A stretch of DNA of 64,000 nt from Mucilaginibacter hurinus (GCF_003324525.1 NZ_QGDC01000004.1:62001-126000), one strand, 5' to 3'; counted from the stretch's first letter, positions 43,412 through 52,437 are shown. The notes: a model not told the origin generated them from the sequence alone. Numbers and translations are program-made.

Positions 43412-43571
43412 TATATCTGCTTCCGTAGCAACCTTTAGGGCAGGTTTTTATTCTTAGCAAAGTTCGCCTGGATACATCGGAATCGGATTTAACTATATCT
43501 GAGTTAACGCCTTGCATATATTATGCATACGTTGATTATAAGCTAATATGGAATATTGTACTTTTACAGCC

Positions 43572-44840
43572 ATGGAACAACTTACCTCTCAAAAACGTCC
43601 GGCGGCTTTGAGTTTTATATTCTTAACACTACTTATTGATGTAATAGGCTTGGGCATAATCATCCCTGTTTTTCCTAAGTTGATAGAAAAGCTGATAGAC
43701 GGCGACTTGAGCGATGCCGCACTGTACGGCGGCTGGCTAACACTTGCGTATTCGGTGATGCAGTTTCTGTTTTCGCCGTTGGTGGGTAACCTTAGCGACA
43801 GGTTTGGCCGCAGGCCGGTACTACTGGCATCACTTGTAGGGTTTGGTATTGATTACCTGTTCCTCGCCTTTGCTCCTACTATCGGCTGGTTATTTTTGGG
43901 TCGCATTATCGCTGGCATAACCGGCGCCAGCTTTACTACGGCGTCAGCCTATATCGCAGATGTTAGTCCGCCCGAAAAACGCGCGCAAAACTTCGGCATG
44001 ATAGGCGTAGCCTTTGGCGTTGGCTTTATCATCGGTCCGGTTTTAGGCGGCATATTAGGTAAGTATGATGTACAGTACCCTTTTTTCGCAGCCGCTGGTT
44101 TGGCCTTTGCCAACGCCCTGTATGGATTTTTTGTACTTCCGGAGTCGCTTGATGATGAGCATCGCCGGCCTTTTGAATGGACACGGGCAAATCCGATGGG
44201 TTCCTTAATGCAGTTGATAAAATACCCTGCTGTTATTGGCCTGGCGGCATCCCTGTTCCTGGTATACTTTGCCGGACAGGCCGTGCAAAGTGTGTGGACA
44301 TTTTTTACCATGTATAAATTTAAGTGGAGCGAAGATGTTGTGGGATATTCGTTAGGCTTTGTAGGCTTGATGGTAGCTATTGTACAGGGTGGGTTGATAC
44401 GCATCACCATACCAAAGCTGGGTTTGCAACGCAGTATATGGATAGGCCTGCTCCTGTATACTGTTGGTTTGGCCCTTTTTGGGGTGGCAACAGAGGGCTG
44501 GATGATGTTTGCTTTTTTAGTACCCTATGCACTTGGCGGTATAGCGGGCCCGGCATTGCAGGGTATAATGAGCAACGAAGTCCCCCCCAATGAACAAGGT
44601 GAACTGCAAGGGGGATTAACAAGCTTGATGAGCCTAAGCGCCATATTTGGCCCCTGGATAATGTCATACATCTTTTATTATTTTACCAAGCCGGGCGCGC
44701 CTGTACACATGCCCGGCGCACCCTTTTTTTTAGGCGCGGTGTTAATGCTGGCGAGTACTCTATTAGCTATACGTAGTTTTAAAAAGGTGCATGCCCCCCA
44801 GCCCGCTGAAGGGGGAGCTTTTGAAAAGCCTAAAGAATAG
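43572..44840 (+). CDS. MFS transporter, TetA-like drug:proton antiporter
   Basis: 422 residues from ATG 43572 ([11 protein letters not shown]); an upstream ATG at 43548 adds 8 residues and is less likely. Twelve membrane helices. The loop 2-3 motif [17 protein letters not shown] and the [22 protein letters not shown] helix match the TCR/TetA group, with [17 protein letters not shown] (motif C, antiporter) following. Substrate unknown. The last 17 residues ([16 protein letters not shown]) are encoded by the left end of a repeat element that begins at 44791, so the C-terminus has been altered by its insertion. Confidence 0.88.
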   Translation: MEQLTSQKRPAALSFIFLTLLIDVIGLGIIIPVFPKLIEKLIDGDLSDAALYGGWLTLAYSVMQFLFSPLVGNLSDRFGRRPVLLASLVGFGIDYLFLAFAPTIGWLFLGRIIAGITGASFTTASAYIADVSPPEKRAQNFGMIGVAFGVGFIIGPVLGGILGKYDVQYPFFAAAGLAFANALYGFFVLPESLDDEHRRPFEWTRANPMGSLMQLIKYPAVIGLAASLFLVYFAGQAVQSVWTFFTMYKFKWSEDVVGYSLGFVGLMVAIVQGGLIRITIPKLGLQRSIWIGLLLYTVGLALFGVATEGWMMFAFLVPYALGGIAGPALQGIMSNEVPPNEQGELQGGLTSLMSLSAIFGPWIMSYIFYYFTKPGAPVHMPGAPFFLGAVLMLASTLLAIRSFKKVHAPQPAEGGAFEKPKE

Positions 44841-45066
44841 GCTGATCAATAGAAGATAATATAGAATGCTGAATATCCAATAATAAATGAAGTTTACCTG
44901 GATATGCGACATTTAAATTCAGCACTCGATATTATACTTATTAAAGAAACTTTGACACGCCCGAGGAAATAATAACCAATACTGAATATGAAGTTTACTT
45001 CGATATTCATCATTCAAAATTCAGTGTTTGATATTTATACTCTCCCTCTAGGGGGTTGGGGGGCAT
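44791..45066. mobile_element. MITE-like element with 27-bp terminal inverted repeats
   Basis: The left end (44791-44817, beginning ATGCCCCCCAGCCC) and the right end (45040-45066) match in inverted orientation at 22 of 27 positions; both share ATGCCCCCCA. The 276-bp body has no gene but holds two related hairpin units (44866-44935 and 44973-45038) built on CTGAATAT ... ATTCAG. Both ends are read as coding sequence: the MFS C-terminus and, on the other strand, the DUF502 C-terminus (both gain APQP). No transposase or clear target duplication is seen, so mobility is inferred. Confidence 0.6.
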
Positions 45067-45655
45067 CCAGTCCGCTTACACCGCCGGATACGATGAATTT
45101 CATTACCTCTGCAGCGCTGCGGTTAATAGGTTTTATTTTATCCGCGGCAACTATGGCTACCTGGCCGGCAAACGAGTACGACAGCGGGAAATAAACAGCT
45201 ACCTCCCCCGGCAGATCCAGGGCGGACATATCCTTTTTTACCAGGAAACCTATCTTTTTAAGGCCAAACTCATTTACTTCAACCAACACCGGCTCGCTGA
45301 ATTTTTTCTCTTCACCCACAAAAGCTTCGGTAAGGTCCTTCACCGAAGAGTAAAGGAACTTGAATAACGGAAAGCGGTTTACCCAACGCTCAAACCAGCG
45401 CTTTATAGGGTCGGTAACAACATTGGTTACCAGTATGCCCGCAATCAGGATAATTACTATAACGTTAAGAATACCGAGTCCGGGAATATAAATCGGGTTC
45501 CCTTTAGCGTCGGTCCAGAATACGTCACTCAGGTTTAGTGCACTGTCCAGAGTCGATACAAACCAAAATAAAAGAAAAAAAACCGCGCCAATGGGTACTA
45601 CAACCAGTAATCCTTTTACAAAATAATTAAGTAAGGCGGCGGCTATTCTCTTCAT
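45035..45655 (-). CDS. DUF502 family membrane protein
   Basis: 206 residues. Two membrane helices (about 10-30 and 56-78) are followed by the DUF502 domain: RWVNRFPLFKFLYSSVKDLTE, SEPVLVEVNEFGLKKIGFLVK and VAVYFPLSYSFAGQVAIV. The family is widespread, including in plants, with unclear biochemical role. The last dozen residues (LDAPQPPRGRV) are encoded by the right end of the MITE-like element, so the native C-terminus may have been different. It lies 19 bp after murF-alr on the same strand. Confidence 0.88.
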   Translation of the reverse strand: MKRIAAALLNYFVKGLLVVVPIGAVFFLLFWFVSTLDSALNLSDVFWTDAKGNPIYIPGLGILNVIVIILIAGILVTNVVTDPIKRWFERWVNRFPLFKFLYSSVKDLTEAFVGEEKKFSEPVLVEVNEFGLKKIGFLVKKDMSALDLPGEVAVYFPLSYSFAGQVAIVAADKIKPINRSAAEVMKFIVSGGVSGLDAPQPPRGRV

Positions 45656-45674
45656 GGAATTATGAACGTATCAA

Positions 45675-48134
45675 TTATTCATAAAAGTACACTCTTTTTA
45701 CCCGCTGCGAAACATTAGTTAAAATTTCATATGGTATGGTGCCTATCTGGCGTGCCAGTTCTTCTATCGGATGTTTGTTACTAAACACTATTACTTCGTC
45801 TCCTTCTTTTACTTCTACCTCGCTTACATCTATCATACACATGTCCATTGATATATTGCCAACGGTCCGCACAAGCTGCCCTTTTATAAGCATAGTTCCT
45901 ACACCGTTGCCAAACGCCCGCAAATAGCCGTCAGCATAACCAATACGTACAGTTGCTATACGCCCGTCTTTAGCCAGGCTGCCATTGCGGTTGTAACCTA
46001 CAGTATCGCCGGCCAATACCTTTTTTATTTGCGATATGCTTGTTTTTAAAGTTGCTATAGGCTGCAGTAAGTTTTCTGCCGGCGGTATGCAGGCATCAAT
46101 GCCGTACAAGCCAATGCCCAGCCTCACCATATCATACTGCGCCGCAGGCCAGCGAATAATGCCTGATGTATTGCATATGTGTTTTATAACCTTGTAACCC
46201 AACACCTCCTCAATTTGTGTAAATGCTTTTTCAAACGCATTAATTTGCTTCAAAGTGAACAAATCATGTTCCTCTGTATCACTGGCTACCAGGTGCGAAA
46301 ATACGGATTGAATCCGCACGTAAGGATTTTCTTCCAACAGGTCGCACAATGTTTCAATCTCAAAATCCTCAAAACCCAGCCGGTGCATACCAGTATCAAT
46401 TTTTATATGTACCGGGTAGTTAAAAATATTATTATCCTGCGCATGCTTTATAAATTCATCAAACAAGCCAAAGCTGTATATCACCGGCTCCAGCTTAAAT
46501 TCAGTAAGCTTATCAAATGCAGATACTTCGGTATTTAACACCACCAGCGGCACGGTTATACCTGCCTGCCTTAAGGCTACACCTTCATCTGCATAGGCAA
46601 CTGCCAGGTAATCAACCTTATTATATTGCAATACGTTAGCCAGCTCATAAGTGCCGCTGCCGTATGAAAATGCTTTAACCATGGCCATTACCTTAACCCC
46701 GGGGTTAAGTTTTGAACGGTAAAAATTCAGGTTGTGCAGCAAGGCATTCAGGTTTATCTCCATCACCGTTTCGTGCGCCTTTTGCACCAATAAGCGGCTA
46801 ATTTTTTCGAACTCGAAACTGCGCGAGCCTTTTAGCAATATAGTTTGGTTACGAAACGGATGCGCATGCATCTCGTTAAGAAACGCGGCGGTATCCGGAT
46901 AAAAACTTTTTTCAGCTACTTCAAATAAATTACTATGCGCTTCAAGGGCTGCTCCTATGCCTATAAATTTATTTACTTTCTTTGCCTTCACTAAGTCGGC
47001 TACCTGTTTATACAAAACATCCTCCTGCAAACCCGACTGGTAAATGTCAGACAGGATGAGCGTATTTTTTTGATGCTGGTTTTGCTGACTCAAAAAGTTC
47101 AGCGCTATTTCAAGCGACTGGACGTCTGAATTGTAGCTATCATCAATAACAGAGCAATCATTTATACCATTTTTTAGCTCAAGGCGCATACTCACCGGCG
47201 TAAGCCGTTCAATGCGGTCATCAGCATCAGCCGCACTATAACCCAATGCCAGCATAGTTGCCCAGCACACAATAGCGTTTTCAACCGAAGCCTCGTCTTT
47301 AAAAGGAATCAGGCATTCAATTTCGTCGCCTTTATACATGGCGCGCAGGTAATAATTTTTTTCGATGACAGCTTCACTGAACACATACAAATCAGCCTGG
47401 TTAAAATTGCGGCTCCATATAAAACGTTCGGGCGGTTGTATCTCCTCTTTATATCCGAGCATCTGCTCATAATTATACACCAGCAAACGGCAGTTTTTAA
47501 ATAACTTCAGCTTCTCAATAATCTTTTCGTCGCGGTCGCCAAAGCCCTCATCATGTGCCGACCCAATATGGGTAAGTACACCTATTTGCGGCTTTATAAT
47601 AGATTCAAGGCGATCCATTTCACCTACCGTTGACACTCCCGCCTCAAAAATCCCCAGGTCATTTTTCTCATTCATCTGCCAAACAGAAAGCGGTACTCCT
47701 ATTTGCGAATTATAGCTTTTAGGATTACGTACAATATTCTTATCTGCCGACAAGAGTTGGTAAAGCCATTCTTTAACGATGGTTTTGCCGTTACTGCCGG
47801 TGACACCGATAACAAGCAAATCAAATTGTTCGCGGTGGTAAGCAGCTAACTTTTGCAAAGCCAATAGCACATCTTCGACGATCAGCAGGTTTGCTTCAGG
47901 AAAATAGCCTTCTGGTTGTTGTTTCAGCACAAAATCACGCACCCCGGCATTGTAGGCTTCGGCTACAAACTCGTGGCCATTGCGCCGGCCGCTTAGGGCA
48001 AAAAATATAGCGCCCGAAGGGTTGCTAATTCGGCGGCTGTCGGTAAGTAATATATTAATTGAATTATCAGCGAAAATATCGCCTGAGGCGTTAATTATTT
48101 GCTTAACCTGGCTTGTTGTATACCTTTTGTGCAT
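45675..48134 (-). CDS. murF: Bifunctional UDP-MurNAc-tripeptide:D-Ala-D-Ala ligase / alanine racemase
   Basis: Start ATG 48134 (819 residues, MHKRYTTSQVKQ). The open frame continues to 48287 but the extra 51 residues look unrelated to the family and overlap the divergent recX. Residues 1-445 are MurF: Mur ligase P-loop VTGSNGKTIVKEWL, then the SYNSDVQSLE region. About 450-819 is alanine racemase: PLP lysine in VKAFSYGSGTYE, and the catalytic Tyr in TVGYNRNGSL. MurF adds D-Ala-D-Ala to the muramyl peptide and Alr makes D-Ala from L-Ala, so one protein supplies and uses the dipeptide. The fusion is typical of this phylum. Confidence 0.94.
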   Translation of the reverse strand: MHKRYTTSQVKQIINASGDIFADNSINILLTDSRRISNPSGAIFFALSGRRNGHEFVAEAYNAGVRDFVLKQQPEGYFPEANLLIVEDVLLALQKLAAYHREQFDLLVIGVTGSNGKTIVKEWLYQLLSADKNIVRNPKSYNSQIGVPLSVWQMNEKNDLGIFEAGVSTVGEMDRLESIIKPQIGVLTHIGSAHDEGFGDRDEKIIEKLKLFKNCRLLVYNYEQMLGYKEEIQPPERFIWSRNFNQADLYVFSEAVIEKNYYLRAMYKGDEIECLIPFKDEASVENAIVCWATMLALGYSAADADDRIERLTPVSMRLELKNGINDCSVIDDSYNSDVQSLEIALNFLSQQNQHQKNTLILSDIYQSGLQEDVLYKQVADLVKAKKVNKFIGIGAALEAHSNLFEVAEKSFYPDTAAFLNEMHAHPFRNQTILLKGSRSFEFEKISRLLVQKAHETVMEINLNALLHNLNFYRSKLNPGVKVMAMVKAFSYGSGTYELANVLQYNKVDYLAVAYADEGVALRQAGITVPLVVLNTEVSAFDKLTEFKLEPVIYSFGLFDEFIKHAQDNNIFNYPVHIKIDTGMHRLGFEDFEIETLCDLLEENPYVRIQSVFSHLVASDTEEHDLFTLKQINAFEKAFTQIEEVLGYKVIKHICNTSGIIRWPAAQYDMVRLGIGLYGIDACIPPAENLLQPIATLKTSISQIKKVLAGDTVGYNRNGSLAKDGRIATVRIGYADGYLRAFGNGVGTMLIKGQLVRTVGNISMDMCMIDVSEVEVKEGDEVIVFSNKHPIEELARQIGTIPYEILTNVSQRVKRVYFYE

Positions 48135-48194
48135 CACGACACTAATTTGCTTATATTTCTGCCAATACAAGAATTTTAGCGAATTTTGGTTTGA

Positions 48195-48677
48195 ATGGAG
48201 CCGACAAAAACCATAAAAATTACCGATGAAAACACCGCTATGCGCAAAGCAGAGCATTATTGTGCCTACCAGGAACGCTCGCAACAAGAAGTGCGCAACA
48301 AACTGTATGAATGGGGCGTGGTTGGCAGAATTGTAGAAACGGTTATAAGCAGGCTGATCACCGATAATTTTTTGAACGAAGAACGCTTTGCGCGCACCTA
48401 TGCCCGCAGCAAATTTAACCAGAAGCAGTGGGGCCGTATAAAAATAAAACAGGGCTTAAAATTAAAACAGGTACCGGATGTATTGATAAAAAAGGCCCTG
48501 CTGGGCATTGATGCCGAAGACTATTGGCAGGTGTTACATACGCTTATCAACAAAAAAGCCCCATTGGTAAAAGAAAAAGATCCATTTAAACGCCGATACA
48601 AGCTGCAGCAATACGCTATGAGCCGTGGATTTGAAAATGACCTTATTGCAGAAGTTTTGAAAGCCAGCGAGTTATAA
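48195..48677 (+). CDS. recX: Regulatory protein RecX
   Basis: 160 residues of three-helix repeats: AEHYCAYQERSQQEVRNKLYEWG, VETVISRLITDNFLNEERFARTYARSKF and WGRIKIKQGLK, all typical of RecX, which blocks RecA filament growth. The start ATG 48195 gives MEPTKTIKITDENTAM. It is divergent from murF-alr with only 60 bp between the start codons. The next feature is the tRNA pair promoter, 28 bp after the stop. Confidence 0.92.
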   Translation: MEPTKTIKITDENTAMRKAEHYCAYQERSQQEVRNKLYEWGVVGRIVETVISRLITDNFLNEERFARTYARSKFNQKQWGRIKIKQGLKLKQVPDVLIKKALLGIDAEDYWQVLHTLINKKAPLVKEKDPFKRRYKLQQYAMSRGFENDLIAEVLKASEL

Positions 48678-48705
48678 ATTTTTAATATTTTTTTAAGTGT
48701 TTTGC

Positions 48706-48735
48706 TTGCAGGATTTAGTTTTCTCTCTATATTTG
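48706..48735 (+). promoter_or_regulatory. Promoter of the tRNA-Gly/tRNA-Leu pair
   Basis: A -33-type TTG at 48706-48708, a 19-bp spacer, and TATATTTG at 48728-48735, an exact TAnnTTTG -7 element. Transcription would start about 48742, some 40 bp before tRNA-Gly. This is among the best Bacteroidota promoters in the window. Confidence 0.65.
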
Positions 48736-48781
48736 CAGCCACAAACAACGAAGCATTTGCTTCACGGTTTGAATAACCAAC

Positions 48782-48854
<73 letters not shown>

Positions 48855-48907
48855 CAAATCCCTTCCGGTAACAAAGAAGGGATTTATTGTTAAAAGGTTA
48901 ACCGCCT

Positions 48908-48992
48908 GCTCAGATGGTGGAACTGGTAGACACGCAGGACTTAAAATCCTGTGCCCTCAACAGGCGTGCGGGTTCGATTCCCGCTCTGAGTA
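48908..48992 (+). tRNA. tRNA-Leu (anticodon TAA)
   Basis: 85 nt, class II with a long variable arm. Acceptor GCTCAGA pairs with TCTGAGT (first pair G-T); anticodon stem CAGGA/TCCTG around CTTAAAA, anticodon TAA; T-arm GCGGGTTCGATTCCCGC; discriminator A, CCA not encoded. Its 3' end (T-arm and acceptor strand) is the parent of the seven-unit repeat array that starts right after it. Confidence 0.96.
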
Positions 48993-49657
48993 CATTGAAC
49001 AAAAAAGCCAATCATTCCCGATTGGCTTTTTTTCTTTCACGCCGGCGTACGGGTTCGTCCCGATAGCTATCGGGACCCGCTCTGAGTACATTCAACAAAA
49101 AAGCCAATCCTTTCCGATTGGCTTTTTTTTTGCACGCCGGCGTGCGGGTTCGTCCCGATAGCTATCGGGACCCGCTCTGAGTACATTCAGCAAAAAGTCA
49201 ATCCTTTCCGATTGGCTTTTTTTTTTGCACGCCGGCGTGCGGGTTCGTTCCGATAGCTATCGGGACCCGCTCTGAGTACATTCAGCAAAAAGTCAATCCT
49301 TTCCGATTGGCTTTTTTTTTTGCACGCCGGCATACGGGTTCGTCCCGATAGCTATCGGGACCCGCTCTGAGTACATTCAGCAAAAAGTCAATCCTTTCCG
49401 ATTGCTTTTTTTTTTGCACGCCGGCGTATGGGTTCGTCCCGATAGCTATCGGGACCCGCTCTGAGTAAATTGAACAAAAAAGCCAATCATTCCCGATTGC
49501 CTTTTTTTCTTTCACGCCGGCGTACGGGTTCGTCCCGATAGCTATCGGGACCCGCTCTGAGTACAAAAAGCAAAAAGTCAATCCTTTCCGATTGGCTTTT
49601 TTTTTGCACGCCGGCGTGCGGGTTCGTGCCGATAGCTATCGGGACCCGCTCTGAGTA
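48993..49657 (+). repeat. Seven-unit tandem array of terminator plus modified tRNA-Leu 3' end
   Basis: Seven units of 94-96 bp follow tRNA-Leu. Each holds, in order, a GCCAATC/GATTGGC hairpin with a T-tract, a palindrome CACGCCGGCGTG (or a variant), the tRNA piece GGCGTGCGGGTTCG, an 18-bp palindrome TCCCGATAGCTATCGGGA, and CCCGCTCTGAGTA, the tRNA 3' strand. Against the parent tRNA, the three bases ATT of the T-loop are replaced by the 18-bp palindrome. Palindromes start at 49058, 49153, 49248, 49343, 49437, 49533 and 49627. Units 1 and 6 share an ATTCCC loop; the others have CTTTCC, showing block duplication. The units have no tRNA 5' half. Confidence 0.9.
49001..49034 (+). terminator. Terminator of the tRNA transcript
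   Basis: AGCCAATC (49006-49013), loop ATTCCC, GATTGGCT (49020-49027), then a run of T. It ends the tRNA-Gly/tRNA-Leu transcript 14 bp after tRNA-Leu. Copies of it recur in each array unit; some have drifted to GTCAATC, which still pairs by G-U wobble in RNA. Confidence 0.85.
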
Positions 49658-49659
49658 TT

Positions 49660-49996
49660 TAGCGGGATAAAATATCCAATGCAGTTTGCAATCAAATAGT
49701 TGGAAACAGAACCAGCCGTTCGGTATTTCTGTTCTATCCAATTTATTTCCTCCTTCTAATAGTAATTCCAGTACCGTGCGCTTTAAGAATATTAGCTGCT
49801 TTTTATGCGCTGCTTCTCTTTTGCTTTCCAGCGCCGTGGTTCATTTATTAGTAACCCTTATTTCTGCTTGTCAGAATGCGACGGAAATTAGGTAGCTAGA
49901 TAAAGGAGTACTCGTAATTTTTATATTTATATCCAGCGTCGTGAAGTTAGCTTTTACAAGCAAAGGTGTTAATTTTGTTTGCTCAACTACTTAGTC
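49660..49996. other. Gene-free gap between the repeat array and the MocR gene
   Basis: No convincing gene. On the minus strand a broken frame (about 49845-49735) reads like a remnant of a small mobile-element-associated protein (KAANILKAHGTGITI) but has stop codons on both sides. It may be debris of an old insertion next to the tRNA locus. The right part holds the MocR promoter box. Confidence 0.3.
49970..49977 (+). promoter_or_regulatory. -7 box of the MocR-type regulator gene
   Basis: TAATTTTG matches TAnnTTTG exactly, 20 bp before the ATG at 49998. The -33 zone has only a weak TTA. Confidence 0.4.
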
Positions 49997-49997
49997 C

Positions 49998-51440
49998 ATG
50001 GCGGTTCAGTCATTACCTTTCCGTACGCTCATCATTATAAACCGCAATTCTGGCGTTCCGGTGTTTTATCAGGTCGCTCGCGCCATTATGGGGCTGATCA
50101 GAAGCAGTAAACTTCAGCCGGGGCATCAGTTGCCCTCTAGCCGGCAGATGGCATCTATATTGTCTTTGAACCGCACAACCGTCGTGGCATCTTATGATGA
50201 ATTGGTGGCCGAAGGCTGGCTCAAAGTAAAACCCAGAAAAGGGATATTTGTATCGGACCGACTACCGATCATTAAACCCCGACCATTTCAGGCGAATGGC
50301 TATTCAGGCACGAGCATCCCCGAAGCACCAACAATAAAGCACGAACGCCCCTTTGAGTTGCTGATTAATGACGGTTTTCCTGATCAAAGGATAGCACCTC
50401 TAAATGCAGTCATGGATCGCTATCGCAATTTGGCGGGCAAGGCCTATCTGCACAGTCCGTTACTGACCGGTGATTGGGCCGGCAGTCCCACATTGCGTGC
50501 AGAATTGGCGTCGTTCTTAGCCGCCACCCGTGCACTTCGTATAGGGCCGGAAAATATCATGGTTACACAAGGCGCGCAAATGGCGATATTTATCGTCGCC
50601 AGCATAATCCTCAAACCCGGCAGTTCTGTAATCGTCGCGGACCTTAACTATGCGTTGGCAGATCGTTTATTTGAGCAATTGGGCGCACGTTTGCTCAAAA
50701 TAAAGGTTGACGAACATGGGGTCGATGTAGATGCCATCGAATGCATTTGTAGATCAGGTAAACCTGACCTTCTTTATATTATTCCGCACCATCACCATCC
50801 TACAACCGTCACCCTCAGTGTTGAAAGACGATTAAGATTACTGGATATCATCAGGAAATATCAGTTACCGGTGATTGAGGATGATTATGATTACGATTTT
50901 CATTATGCCCACAGCCCTATTTTGCCCTTGGCCAGCGCTGAACACGAGGGTTACGTAACTTACATCGGATCAATCTCCAAGATACTGGCACCCTCCTTCC
51001 GTTTAGGATATCTGGTGGCTGGCGAAAGTTTGATCCGTCAGGCCGCTAAACTTAAACAAGTTATAGCTATCCGCGGCGATGTATTAATTGAGGAGTCGGT
51101 GGGATATCTTTTTCAGACCGGTGAAATGCAAAAGCATATCCGAAATTCTGTCAAATTGTATCAGAAACGGCGGGATGCGTTCTGCGAGGAGTTAAGACAG
51201 ACCATATCCGGTATAGGAGAATTTTTAGCGCCACAAGGCGGGATGGCGGTTTGGGCGACCTTTGACCGTGACTATTCAATCACATTATTATCAGAACGAA
51301 TGGCAGCGAAAGGCATATTTATCAACGAAGGCAGCCGGTATCCTTATCATCCAGATGTCAACGGCCTTCGCCTGGGCTTTGCATCCTTAAATGATGCCGA
51401 AATGGCTACGTTTTTTAAGTCGTGGAACGAGGTAAAATAA
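49998..51440 (+). CDS. MocR-type transcription regulator (GntR wHTH plus aminotransferase-like domain)
   Basis: 480 residues. The N-terminal GntR winged helix (about 18-88) has YQVARAIMGLIRSSKLQPGHQLPSSRQMAS and LNRTTVVASYDELVAEGW. The C-terminal part is a fold-type I PLP domain (about 115-480): VTQGAQMAIF, IEDDYDYDFHY with the pyridine-binding Asp, and the PLP lysine in YIGSISKILAPSFRLGY. MocR proteins sense PLP or an amino compound and control nearby genes, often divergent or adjacent. Here the neighbours are an NmrA-like gene (convergent) and a DoxX-like gene. It ends in a shared terminator. Confidence 0.92.
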   Translation: MAVQSLPFRTLIIINRNSGVPVFYQVARAIMGLIRSSKLQPGHQLPSSRQMASILSLNRTTVVASYDELVAEGWLKVKPRKGIFVSDRLPIIKPRPFQANGYSGTSIPEAPTIKHERPFELLINDGFPDQRIAPLNAVMDRYRNLAGKAYLHSPLLTGDWAGSPTLRAELASFLAATRALRIGPENIMVTQGAQMAIFIVASIILKPGSSVIVADLNYALADRLFEQLGARLLKIKVDEHGVDVDAIECICRSGKPDLLYIIPHHHHPTTVTLSVERRLRLLDIIRKYQLPVIEDDYDYDFHYAHSPILPLASAEHEGYVTYIGSISKILAPSFRLGYLVAGESLIRQAAKLKQVIAIRGDVLIEESVGYLFQTGEMQKHIRNSVKLYQKRRDAFCEELRQTISGIGEFLAPQGGMAVWATFDRDYSITLLSERMAAKGIFINEGSRYPYHPDVNGLRLGFASLNDAEMATFFKSWNEVK

Positions 51441-51464
51441 AAGCAAGCCAATTGGCCTGCTTTT
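51439..51464. terminator. Bidirectional intrinsic terminator
   Basis: AAAAGCA and TGCTTTT enclose GCCAATTGGC, giving a long stem with one mismatch, and A/T tracts on both sides. It lies between the stops of the converging MocR and NmrA-like genes and overlaps the MocR stop by 2 bp. Confidence 0.7.
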
Positions 51465-51473
51465 ATTTGTGTA

Positions 51474-52217
51474 CTAGTGTGATCGCAGCCAATCTTCAAA
51501 TCGGGTAGAGCCGGTGTAAAAGTCGCCCAGTGGCACTAGAAGATCTTTAGGTATATCAAAATACATATACCGATCATTATCATCAGCGATTAGTTGTTTG
51601 ACGCTGCCTTTAATATCGATGTATTGAGAAACAAATCTGGTCATGGCATCTTTTTCCGGACCCGCAATCTCCACAATCGCGTTCTTCGGTTCTTCAAGTG
51701 CAAAACGCACGATTAGTTCAGCGACATCATCCACTGCGATCGGCTGGTAATCTACCGACGAGACATGTGTTTCATTCTCGTTGCCCTGTACATTAATGAT
51801 GGTTGTAATATGCTCATGAAACTGAGTTGACCTGATGATGGTATACGGTATACCTGATGCCCTCGCCTGGTCCTCTTGTTCTTTCTTCGCTCGGAGATAA
51901 CCGATGTACTGCGCACGGTCGGTACCCACAATTGACAAGACCAAATGATGTTTAACGCCCGCTAACTTCTCTCCGGGAATTAGATTTTTTGCGGCATTAC
52001 GGAAAAAGTTTAGCGCGGTTTCATCCTCCGGAGAAGACGAGTTAGAAAGATCGATCACCACTTTTGTCCCAGCAAGCGCCTCCGCCAGGCCTGCTCCACT
52101 TAAAATATCCACGCCCTGTGATGGTGATCCAATAACCACCTCATGCCCAGCTTCTGCTAACTTTTGGCTAACTTTTCTGCCGGTCAAGCCTGTCCCGCCT
52201 ATTACTAAAATTCTCAT
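51474..52217 (-). CDS. NmrA-like NAD(P)-binding protein (atypical SDR)
   Basis: 247 residues. The N-terminal ILVIGGTGLTGRKVSQKLAEAG is a GxxGxxG dinucleotide site; VIGSPSQGVDI follows the second strand. VVIDLSNSSSP, HHLVLSIVGTDRAQY and YTIIRSTQFHEH match atypical SDRs of the NmrA/azoreductase QOR2 type, which sense or use NAD(P)H without the YxxxK site. Function may be redox-sensing or quinone reduction. It is convergent with the MocR gene and divergent from the DoxX-like gene. Confidence 0.87.
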   Translation of the reverse strand: MRILVIGGTGLTGRKVSQKLAEAGHEVVIGSPSQGVDILSGAGLAEALAGTKVVIDLSNSSSPEDETALNFFRNAAKNLIPGEKLAGVKHHLVLSIVGTDRAQYIGYLRAKKEQEDQARASGIPYTIIRSTQFHEHITTIINVQGNENETHVSSVDYQPIAVDDVAELIVRFALEEPKNAIVEIAGPEKDAMTRFVSQYIDIKGSVKQLIADDNDRYMYFDIPKDLLVPLGDFYTGSTRFEDWLRSH

Positions 52218-52365
52218 ATGCTAAATGTTTTTTCAAATGAAAGAACTTTTGGTATCAACCAGGCCATCCACTTTTTTGATTAGCGGCAGTCCAGTGTCAA
52301 TTAAGATCGACATTACTTTTCTGTTCGAAAGTTAAGCGAAGCGTCACTTAAATTATATTAAACGG

Positions 52366-52386
52366 GGGCGCCGTCCGGCGACGCCC
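52366..52386. terminator. GC-rich hairpin in the NmrA-DoxX intergenic region
   Basis: GGGCG (52366-52370) and CGCCC (52382-52386) with inner CCG/CGG form a compact GC-rich stem in an otherwise AT-rich 239-bp gap, followed by AAAAAA on the plus strand. It lies between two divergent starts, so it is not needed as a gene-end terminator; it may be a repeat scrap or a leader structure. Confidence 0.3.
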
Positions 52387-52407
52387 AAAAAATCAGGACA
52401 ACTTTAC

Positions 52408-52437
52408 TTTGAAATTTAAAATTACTAATTAACTTTG
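52408..52437 (+). promoter_or_regulatory. Promoter of the DoxX-like gene
   Basis: TTTG (52408-52411), an 18-bp spacer and TAACTTTG (52430-52437), exact matches to the Bacteroidota -33 and -7 elements, with the ATG at 52457. One of the two best-formed promoters in the window. Confidence 0.65.

Noticed and set aside
48135..48287. 51-residue extension of MurF-Alr
   Set aside because: It overlaps the divergent recX coding region and does not resemble MurF N-termini; ATG 48134 fits the family.
48993..49657. CRISPR array
   Set aside because: The whole 95-bp unit is repeated with no unique spacers, and no cas genes are near.
49040..49657. Additional tRNA genes in the array
   Set aside because: Units contain only the T-arm and 3' acceptor strand, with the T-loop replaced by a palindrome; there is no 5' half or anticodon arm.
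49282..49741. Two minus-strand frames with repeated SERVPIAIGTNP-type peptides
   Set aside because: They are translations of the tandem units on the wrong strand; the periodicity comes from the DNA repeat, not from a repeat protein.
49686..49895. 69-codon plus-strand frame
   Set aside because: No family resemblance, no promoter or ribosome site, and low-complexity Ser/Asn composition.
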